From positions 1-27,517 of the forward strand of contig DIUV01000006.1 in NCBI GenBank assembly GCA_002423155.1: 27,517 nt of DNA, read 5' to 3'. How positions within the stretch are numbered: position 1 is the stretch's first letter; every line of letters starts with the position of its first letter. The position numbers and the translations under genes are program-made. The notes under the pieces are model-generated. The model was not told the origin of the DNA. It saw nothing but the letters and a program-made list of their open reading frames with translations, and did no database searches. Shown here piece by piece: positions 1-6,189 of this stretch. The stretch comes from Alphaproteobacteria bacterium UBA6149 (GTDB lineage: Bacteria > Pseudomonadota > Alphaproteobacteria > Rickettsiales > UBA998).

Positions 1-42
1 AAAAAGATTTATATTGTATATCTATCTGTATTAAAACAACTG

Positions 43-138
43 TCCGTCGTCATCCCCGCCTTGTGCGGGGATCTCGGGTTACAAATTCGGTCTTTTTTGT
101 GTCCTGAGATCCCCGCGCAAGGCGGGGATGACGACGGA
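43..138. repeat. Long inverted repeat (family B), 36-bp arms
   Basis: Arms at 43-78 and 103-138 are reverse complements over 36 bp with two mismatches, around a 24-bp centre. Each arm itself contains a short hairpin (CCCCGCC TTGTG CGGGG type). As RNA the whole would fold into one long hairpin. It lies just downstream of the minus-strand alanine racemase gene and could end or protect that transcript, but there is no clear T run. Half-copies of the same arm recur at 16143 and 27419. Confidence 0.85.
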
Positions 139-181
139 GAGCTCTTGAATTTATAATTAAAAAGTGTCTTGTCATGTGATA

Positions 182-1267
182 TTATTTATATATTCTTTGC
201 ACTCGGCTACCTAACCGCGTAAAAATTTCATAGCCAATAGTAGCACAAATTTCTGCCACTGCATCAACTGTCTGCACCTGATTGATTAATTCAATATATT
301 GATTGCGCACCAATATTTCATCAGGCACTTTAGTCACATCAAAACAAGTCATATCCATAGATACGCGCCCCAACATGGGCAGCGATATTCCCTCTATAAA
401 TCCACACATTTTACCACGAGAAACTCGCAGCAAACCATCCGCATAGCCCATTGCCACTGTAGCAGTTTTCATGCCCCTATAAACTTTTTGCTCTGCGCCA
501 TAGCCTATAGTTCCATCGGTTTCAATATTCCTAATTTGCAAAATCGGAGCTTTCAAAGTTGCCACAGGCTGCATTTTATGCTGATTATTCGGCGCAATTC
601 CATATAGTGAGCAACCAGGACGCCCCAAATCATAATGAAAATTCTCCGCCAAATAAAGCCCAGCGGAATTAGCCAAACTACATTCTAAAGCTGGCAATAA
701 CTGACGAATCTCATCAAATATCTGCCGTTGCAACTCGCTGAACAAAACATCCTCTTCATTCGCGCAAGCCAGATGGCTCATCAATAAACGCACCCGACAA
801 GCGCGTAATAATTCTGGCTGCAACGCCAAATTTTTCACCTGCGCATAGGACAAACCCAAACGATTCATCCCCGTATCCACCTGCAACGCCGCGCCAATTT
901 CCGAGTCCACCTCACCACGCGCCAAAGCCGCTCGCCAAAGGGCTATTTGTTCTAAGCTATTCAATACGGGAAATAATTTTTCCGCAATAAAAACATCCGC
1001 CTCGCCCGACGCCACTCCATGAAACACATAAATAGTTTCCACGGGTAAAACTTTGCGCAGTGCCACCCCTTCTTCCAAACTCGCGACAAAAAAAGTCTTA
1101 CACCCTTCCGCCGCCAATTTAGCCGCCACCGACACCACCCCCAAACCATAAGCATTCGCCTTGACCACCGCCGCACAATTCCCCCTTGCGTGGCGAGCAC
1201 ACAAAGCACGAAAATTTTCCGCCAAAGCGGAAAGATTAACTTCAATAATAGGCTGTTGATGAGTCAT
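182..1267 (-). CDS. alr: Alanine racemase
   Basis: PLP-dependent enzyme that interconverts L- and D-alanine in the cytoplasm, supplying D-alanine for peptidoglycan. The 361-residue length is normal for the family. The N-terminal barrel carries the PLP lysine motif AVVKANAYGLG with Lys36 as Schiff-base residue. The C-terminal beta domain carries GYGAEQ with Tyr256, the second catalytic base, then SMDMTCFDV and a final RLGSRVQRIY typical of Alr. The ATG start has only a weak A-rich upstream region (GGTAAAAAAAATT). The gene stands alone: a palindromic repeat follows its stop, and a MITE-like element lies about 50 bp upstream, so its promoter would have to sit between the element and the start. 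Whether this is the biosynthetic (Alr) or catabolic (DadX) type cannot be told from sequence, but no dadA is adjacent. Confidence 0.95.
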   Translation of the reverse strand: MTHQQPIIEVNLSALAENFRALCARHARGNCAAVVKANAYGLGVVSVAAKLAAEGCKTFFVASLEEGVALRKVLPVETIYVFHGVASGEADVFIAEKLFPVLNSLEQIALWRAALARGEVDSEIGAALQVDTGMNRLGLSYAQVKNLALQPELLRACRVRLLMSHLACANEEDVLFSELQRQIFDEIRQLLPALECSLANSAGLYLAENFHYDLGRPGCSLYGIAPNNQHKMQPVATLKAPILQIRNIETDGTIGYGAEQKVYRGMKTATVAMGYADGLLRVSRGKMCGFIEGISLPMLGRVSMDMTCFDVTKVPDEILVRNQYIELINQVQTVDAVAEICATIGYEIFTRLGSRVQRIYK

Positions 1268-1320
1268 AATTTTTTTTACCGCGAGTAGGAGCGATTGTCT
1301 ATGAGGAAGTGGATTTAATA

Positions 1321-1516
1321 CAGGGCGATTTCATTAATCGTTAATTTTGTCTTTTTGTAATAAAACTCTCCTTTGTCATGCAGCACGTAGAGCGGCATCC
1401 ATGCCAAACCATTGGCTTATCCGCTAGTTGATAGGCATGGATACCGCCCTGCGGCGGTATGACAAGAGATATTTTAGTGAAAAATGTCAAAATTAACGAT
1501 TGGTGAAATTGCCCTG
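1321..1516. mobile_element. Palindromic MITE-like element with 10-bp target duplication
   Basis: The 196-bp segment begins CAGGGCGATTTCA and ends with the near-exact reverse complement TGAAATTGCCCTG. The match between ends runs inward for more than 30 bp (AATCGTTAATTTTG is shared), and weaker symmetry continues to the centre. The 10 bp GGATTTAATA occurs directly before (1311-1320) and directly after (1517-1526), as expected of a target-site duplication. There is no ORF inside. The middle (1373-1465) is a copy of repeat family A, also found at 16321 and 18841. It occupies most of the 451-base gap between alr and the next gene. Confidence 0.75.
1373..1465. repeat. Repeat family A, copy 1
   Basis: Bounded by TTGTCAT (1373-1379) and ATGACAA (1459-1465). 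It holds a small terminal hairpin ACCGCC-CTGC-GGCGGT (1443-1458), and the inverted CATGCC/GGCATGG motifs flank the centre. The left terminal hairpin is degenerate (GCAGCACGTAGAGCGGC). It is related to copies at 16321-16403 and 18841-18938. Confidence 0.75.
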
Positions 1517-1680
1517 GGATTTAATATATTAATTTACATTAAGCTTGTTGTCTGTTATGCACAGCGAGTACTTACATAATTAATGGATCATCTTGAGGGG
1601 GCAGATTTTTTAAATCTACCTACAAGTGGTAAGTTACGGATGTTTTAGGCATCGTGCAATCAACGAACCTTTTTATTTAC

Positions 1681-1696
1681 GAGGAGAAAGCTCCTC
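1681..1696 (+). other. Leader hairpin upstream of orphan gene
   Basis: GAGGAG-AAAG-CTCCTC forms a perfect 6-bp stem with a 4-base loop, 22 bases before the ATG at 1719. It is followed by AT-rich sequence but not a run of T. It could affect translation or be a weak attenuator; its role is not established by the sequence. Confidence 0.4.
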
Positions 1697-1718
1697 ATTT
1701 ACACTTTTGGAGTGTGTC

Positions 1719-2144
1719 ATGAATGAAATTACCAAAAATGGGGTTAATTTTCGACAAAGCATGAACGCAGCGGAGTTCGTAATCGCTGTCAGAGATTTGT
1801 TTGAAAAAACAAAACCATTGGTTAGGAAAGATCCAACAGTTAGAAACGTGGATATACACTCTATAGAGTGGAAATGCGCGAAAAGAATGTGGATCAACCT
1901 AATAGACAACCATCACGACATCGCAACGGTGCTGTCAACCCTGTTGTACAATAAAGAAGATAAAAAACTGTTTTATTTTATTTATCTAATGGGAAACAAA
2001 AACTGTTGGTTCAACGAAGCAATGAAAGAACTGGAACAACACCATCTTTCTCGCTTCAAAAAAATCAAAAAAATCTTCATGGACAATCTGGTGCCCAATG
2101 AAGAGTCATCCAGCGAAATTCTCGACGCAACACAAACCTGCTAA
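1719..2144 (+). CDS. Hypothetical protein, orphan
   Basis: A 141-residue protein I do not recognise. I chose the ATG at 1719 because GGAG lies six bases upstream. An open frame continues upstream to a GTG at 1626, but it crosses the leader hairpin and has no ribosome binding site. The protein is soluble-looking, with no signal peptide or membrane segment. It has a mixed-charge N-terminal half, a Trp/Cys-containing centre (SIEWKCAKRMW), an aromatic patch (LFYFIYLMGNKNCWF) and a lysine-rich stretch (RFKKIKKIF) before an acidic tail. It may be mostly helical. A strong terminator follows directly, so it appears to be a monocistronic unit between the MITE-like element and the opposing uvrA. The lack of recognisable relatives and the repeat-rich setting fit an accessory or lineage-specific gene, but that is inference. 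Confidence 0.6.
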   Translation: MNEITKNGVNFRQSMNAAEFVIAVRDLFEKTKPLVRKDPTVRNVDIHSIEWKCAKRMWINLIDNHHDIATVLSTLLYNKEDKKLFYFIYLMGNKNCWFNEAMKELEQHHLSRFKKIKKIFMDNLVPNEESSSEILDATQTC

Positions 2145-2152
2145 GTCAAGCT

Positions 2153-2198
2153 CGGGGCAGAAAATTGGTTCTCAACCAAATTCTGCCCCGTTCTTTTT
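2153..2198 (+). terminator. Rho-independent terminator after orphan gene
   Basis: CGGGGCAGAAAATTGGTT (2153-2170) pairs with AACCAAATTCTGCCCCG (2174-2190) around CTC, with one bulge, and is followed by TTCTTTTT. It starts 9 bases after the stop codon at 2144. On the minus strand there is no T tract after the stem, so it probably does not end uvrA efficiently. Confidence 0.85.
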
Positions 2199-2209
2199 CC
2201 CACCAACCT

Positions 2210-5089
2210 TTAAGCCACCTGCTTACCTTGCTCCAATAACGGCTTCAAATATTTCCCCGTTATGCTCCCCGCATTCTTCGCCACATCCTCGGGCGTGCCT
2301 ACTGCCACTACGCGCCCACCTTTATGCCCCCCACCGGGACCAATATCAATCAACCAATCCGCAGTTTTGATCACATCCAGATTATGTTCAATAATCACCA
2401 TAGTATTGCCGGTGTCGGTCAGTTGATGCAACACGCCCAATAATTTACGAATATCCTCCGAGTGCAGCCCCGTAGTCGGCTCATCGAGAATATATAAGGT
2501 TCGCCCCGTAGCCCGGCGTGAAAGTTCCTTGGCGAGTTTAATCCGCTGCGCTTCCCCGCCCGAAAGCGTGGTGGCAGATTGCCCCAGCGCAATATATCCT
2601 AAGCCAACCTCTTGCAAAGCCACGCATTTTTCCCGAATAGAAGTCTGTGCCACGAAGAAATCTACTGCTTCATCCACGGTCATATTCAACACATCGGAAA
2701 TGGATTTATCACGATATTTCACTTCCAAAGTCTCGCGGTTATAACGCGCACCCTTGCAAGTATCGCAAGTCACATAAACATCGGGCAAGAAATGCATTTC
2801 AATCTTTATCAACCCATCACCCTGACAAGCCTCGCACCGTCCACCTTTTACGTTAAAGGAAAACCGCCCAGCTTTATAACCGCGGGCTTTCGACTCGGGC
2901 AGAGCAGTAAACCAATCACGAATTGGCCCAAATGCGCCGGTATAAGTCGCAGGGTTAGAGCGCGGTGTGCGCCCAATCGGCGACTGGTCAATCTCAATCA
3001 CTTTATCCAGATATTCCAGCCCCTGCATCGCAGTAAACGGCCCGGGCATTTCGCGGCTGCCCATTATGCGGCGTGACGCAGCTTTATACAAAGTTTCAAT
3101 AACTAAGCTAGATTTCCCTCCGCCCGAAACTCCCGTAACGCAAGTCATCACCCCTAAAGGAATTTCCACATCTACATTACGCAAATTATTGGCGGTGGCA
3201 CCAGCAATACGGATGTTTTTATGCTTGGGAGCCGTGCGGCGCGTAGCGGGCACGGGAATAAAGCGTTTGCCTGAAAGATATTGCCCGGTAATACTCGCTG
3301 GGTTTTCTTCCACTTGCCTGTAGGTTCCTTGCGCAATAATATGCCCCCCATGAATACCAGCACCGGGGCCCATATCCACCAGATAATCTGCACGGCGCAT
3401 AGTATCTTCATCATGCTCCACCACCACTACGGTATTACCCAAAGCGCGGAGATTTTCCAGCGTATCTAACAAACGGTCATTATCACATTGATGCAGCCCA
3501 ATCGAGGGCTCATCCAGTACATAAAGCACGCCCGACAAGCCTGAACCAATCTGCGAAGCCAAACGAATACGCTGCGATTCCCCGCCCGAAAGCGTGCCCG
3601 ATTCGCGTGATAGAGTCAGATAATCTAACCCCACATTCACCAAAAAGCCCAACCGCGCACTAATTTCCTTCATCACTTTCTCGGCAATTTTGCGTTGATT
3701 AGGATTAAGCTGCGCTTCTAAATGGGCAAACCATTCTGCCGCATCTTCAATACTTTTTCCGCAAATTTCCCCCACATGCAAATCACCAACTTTAATGCAC
3801 AAAGCTTCTGGGCGTAGGCGATAACCACCACAACATTCACAGGCGGTAATATTTTGATATTTAGTCAGTTCTTCGCGCATCCATGCGGAATCTGTATCGG
3901 AAAAACGCCGATTTAAATTGGGGATAACCCCCTCAAAAGGTTTATTGCTGGAATAAGAACGCGAGCCATCCTGATATTGCATTTTAATCAAAACTTCGCC
4001 CGAACCATGCAACAACACCTGCTGAATTTCCTTCGGCAATTCTTTCCACGGCGCACGCAAAGAAAATTGATAATGCTGCGCTAGTGCGGACATAGCTTGT
4101 AAAAAGAAATTAGACTGGGTGCCTGCCCACGGAGCAATTGCGCCATCCACCAAAGATTTTTTCTCATCAGGAATCACTAATTCCGGGTCAAAAAACATCT
4201 GCGTGCCCAACCCATCACAAGCCTGACAAGCGCCAAACGGACTATTGAACGAAAACAAACGCGGCTCAATTTCCGAAATAGTAAAGCCGGACTCAGGACA
4301 CGCGAATTTTTCCGAGAAGGTAAGGATGTCGCCCACTTTATGCGTGGTTTTTATTCCCTTAGGCAGGCTAACAATCTCCACCAATGCCAAACCTTCGCTT
4401 AAACCCAGCGCGGTTTCTAAACTATCCGCCACCCGATTTCCCAGCTCACCGCCAATGCTTAAACGATCAACTACGATTTCGATATTATGTTTTTTATTTT
4501 TATCCAACGCCGGCGCATCGGCAATCTCATGCACTTCGCCGTTTATTTTGGCACGGGTGAAACCCTTTTTCACCAAAGCGGCTAGTTCTTTTTTATGCTC
4601 CCCCTTCACCCCTCGGGCAATGGGTGACAGCAAATAAATCTTGGTGCCCTCTGGCAGTCCATTGATAATATCCACCATCTGGCTAACATTCTGGCTCTCA
4701 ATCGGCAAACCCGTAGCTGGTGAATAAGGTATCCCCACGCGTGCATAAAGCAAGCGCATATAATCATAAATCTCGGTAACCGTACCCACCGTAGAACGCG
4801 GATTGCGCGAGGTGGTTTTCTGATCAATCGCAATCGCTGGCGAAAGCCCGTCGATAGACTCCACATCCGGCTTATCCTGAATATTCAAAAATTGCCGCGC
4901 ATAAGCGGACAAACTCTCCACATAACGCCGCTGACCCTCGGCATATAACGTATCAAAAGCCAGCGAAGACTTCCCCGAACCCGAAAGCCCAGTAATCACC
5001 ACCAATTTATGTTTAGGAATATCTAATGAAACATCTTTTAAATTATGTTCTTTGGCACCACGAATTGAAATAAAATCTTTATCTGACAT
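2210..5089 (-). CDS. uvrA: UvrABC excinuclease subunit A
   Basis: DNA-damage recognition ATPase of nucleotide excision repair; dimeric UvrA loads UvrB at lesions. From the ATG at 5089 it is 959 residues, close to the family norm. The first ABC unit has Walker A GLSGSGKSS (Lys40) and signature LSGGESQRIRLASQIG, followed by LDEPSIGLH. The second has GVSGGGKSS, where many homologues have GVSGSGKS, then LSGGEAQRIKLAKEL and LDEPTTGLH. The second zinc module (CEACQGDG ... CDTCKGARY) is intact. The first reads CPESG ... CQAC, with Ser where many bacteria have the second Cys; I recall this from alphaproteobacterial UvrA. The open frame extends 30 codons further to a TTG at 5179 with no ribosome binding site, and residues added there do not resemble UvrA. 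The protease gene lies 125 bases upstream on the same strand. No LexA box was recognised. Confidence 0.97.
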   Translation of the reverse strand: MSDKDFISIRGAKEHNLKDVSLDIPKHKLVVITGLSGSGKSSLAFDTLYAEGQRRYVESLSAYARQFLNIQDKPDVESIDGLSPAIAIDQKTTSRNPRSTVGTVTEIYDYMRLLYARVGIPYSPATGLPIESQNVSQMVDIINGLPEGTKIYLLSPIARGVKGEHKKELAALVKKGFTRAKINGEVHEIADAPALDKNKKHNIEIVVDRLSIGGELGNRVADSLETALGLSEGLALVEIVSLPKGIKTTHKVGDILTFSEKFACPESGFTISEIEPRLFSFNSPFGACQACDGLGTQMFFDPELVIPDEKKSLVDGAIAPWAGTQSNFFLQAMSALAQHYQFSLRAPWKELPKEIQQVLLHGSGEVLIKMQYQDGSRSYSSNKPFEGVIPNLNRRFSDTDSAWMREELTKYQNITACECCGGYRLRPEALCIKVGDLHVGEICGKSIEDAAEWFAHLEAQLNPNQRKIAEKVMKEISARLGFLVNVGLDYLTLSRESGTLSGGESQRIRLASQIGSGLSGVLYVLDEPSIGLHQCDNDRLLDTLENLRALGNTVVVVEHDEDTMRRADYLVDMGPGAGIHGGHIIAQGTYRQVEENPASITGQYLSGKRFIPVPATRRTAPKHKNIRIAGATANNLRNVDVEIPLGVMTCVTGVSGGGKSSLVIETLYKAASRRIMGSREMPGPFTAMQGLEYLDKVIEIDQSPIGRTPRSNPATYTGAFGPIRDWFTALPESKARGYKAGRFSFNVKGGRCEACQGDGLIKIEMHFLPDVYVTCDTCKGARYNRETLEVKYRDKSISDVLNMTVDEAVDFFVAQTSIREKCVALQEVGLGYIALGQSATTLSGGEAQRIKLAKELSRRATGRTLYILDEPTTGLHSEDIRKLLGVLHQLTDTGNTMVIIEHNLDVIKTADWLIDIGPGGGHKGGRVVAVGTPEDVAKNAGSITGKYLKPLLEQGKQVA

Positions 5090-5214
5090 AGGGTTTAAGC
5101 GTATCTTTCCAAGAGTTTTCAGCGAGGAATTTTCTTTACACGAAAAATCATCGCTACGCACGTTAAAATTTGGTGACAAAAAGAGAATACATACGGATTA
5201 GATGATTTTTTAAC

Positions 5215-6015
5215 TCACGCCACCGACCAATTATTAAGCCGCTCTATTCGTTTATCTATTGGGGGATGCATCCAGCCTTCTAAAAAATCTGCAATAGAAT
5301 TACTGGGCATTCCTTCTTTTAGCTTTGATAATTCTTCTTTTAACTTCTCCAAAGCTTTTGCCAAAGGCTTGCCATTTTGTAAAACCTCCGCCGAAAATAA
5401 ATCCGCCCGATATTCCATATTATGCCGCAAAATTTTTCCCACCTGAACCCCTCCGCCAAGACCGATGGCGGCACCAGCCAGATAACAAGCGGCGGTAGTA
5501 AAAAATTTCATGCTTCCATCTTCTTTATTTACCGAATCATCTTTTATTTTGTCTAATTCAGCTAATTGTTTTTCTTTGTCTTCACCATGCTTGTTGGTAA
5601 GATGCAACGCTAAAGCAGTTGCCCCGATACCTGCTAATAATCCTGCCAAGGGTGAACCGAATGACATCCAATGGCTACCCATTGATTTTAAATCTCTAAA
5701 TCTAGCATGACCAGCTTCATGGGCAATAACCGCTTCTAATTCCTCACTTATTTTATCACTTGGTGAAACATGGTTAAATATTTTCCTTATTTTTTCTCCT
5801 AAGATCAAAACATTCTTTTCTCCATTTGCCATACACCCCGCCAGATAGTCATAAAGATCTCCAGAGCTGGGATTAATAAAATAAACTTCGTGCAAAACTG
5901 CATCTTTATGATTCGCCTTAGCAGAAATTTTTTTAATTGTTTCAAACAAATGAGGAGCTTCCGCCTCGGTTATCATTGTACATTTTTTATCCAAAAGTTC
6001 TTGTACTGCCGACAT
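5215..6015 (-). CDS. M48-type membrane zinc metalloprotease
   Basis: A 266-residue protein with the zinc site HEAGH (His99, Glu100, His103) in AVIAHEAGHARFRD, and a downstream EYRAD (Glu201, Asp205) matching the third-ligand motif ExxxD of M48 peptidases (HtpX/Oma1/BepA group). Two hydrophobic stretches, about 117-138 and 171-193, flank a charged loop and are probably membrane segments placed between the two halves of the active site. The C-terminal MHPPIDKRIERLN resembles the conserved M48 tail (HPP...R). The N-terminal ~90 residues are soluble and carry no signal peptide. It is probably an inner-membrane protease for protein quality control. It precedes uvrA on the same strand and is divergent from the GH13-kinase gene. 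I cannot assign it to HtpX itself, which has a different membrane layout. Confidence 0.8.
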   Translation of the reverse strand: MSAVQELLDKKCTMITEAEAPHLFETIKKISAKANHKDAVLHEVYFINPSSGDLYDYLAGCMANGEKNVLILGEKIRKIFNHVSPSDKISEELEAVIAHEAGHARFRDLKSMGSHWMSFGSPLAGLLAGIGATALALHLTNKHGEDKEKQLAELDKIKDDSVNKEDGSMKFFTTAACYLAGAAIGLGGGVQVGKILRHNMEYRADLFSAEVLQNGKPLAKALEKLKEELSKLKEGMPSNSIADFLEGWMHPPIDKRIERLNNWSVA

Positions 6016-6056
6016 AATAATTTTCCATTATTAAATAATCAATCCATAACCAATAC

Positions 6057-6083
6057 ATTATAATTGTGAATTATTAATGACAA
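6057..6083 (-). promoter_or_regulatory. Candidate sigma-70 promoter for the protease gene
   Basis: On the minus strand TTGTCA (6078-6083) is followed after 15 bases by a perfect TATAAT (6057-6062). The spacing is shorter than the usual 17, which lowers confidence. It lies about 40 bases before the start at 6015, in the 174-bp divergent spacer. Confidence 0.4.
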
Positions 6084-6123
6084 TCACTCATATTCCCATT
6101 CACTAAACCAGACCCAAAAATAG

Positions 6124-6150
6124 TTTACATTTCCTTAAACATCCTATAAT
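6124..6150 (+). promoter_or_regulatory. Candidate sigma-70 promoter for the GH13-kinase gene
   Basis: TTTACA (6124-6129), 15 bases, then TATAAT (6145-6150); the start codon is at 6190 with AAGGA (6178-6182) as ribosome binding site. It is back to back with the minus-strand promoter; both have the same short 15-base spacer. Confidence 0.45.
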
Positions 6151-6189
6151 CTAGTTAGAAATTTCCTAAATAATATTAAGGACCCCCTA

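Noticed and set aside
1626..1718. Upstream extension of the orphan gene from GTG 1626
   Set aside because: It crosses a hairpin and lacks a ribosome binding site, whereas ATG 1719 has GGAG six bases before it.
2098..2370. Plus-strand frame across the terminator and the uvrA 3' end
   Set aside because: It overlaps the orphan gene end, the terminator and antisense uvrA; its composition is low-complexity Pro/Ser/His typical of an antisense shadow.
5090..5179. Longer UvrA start at a TTG (5179)
   Set aside because: No ribosome binding site, added residues do not resemble UvrA, and the ATG at 5089 gives a family-length protein.
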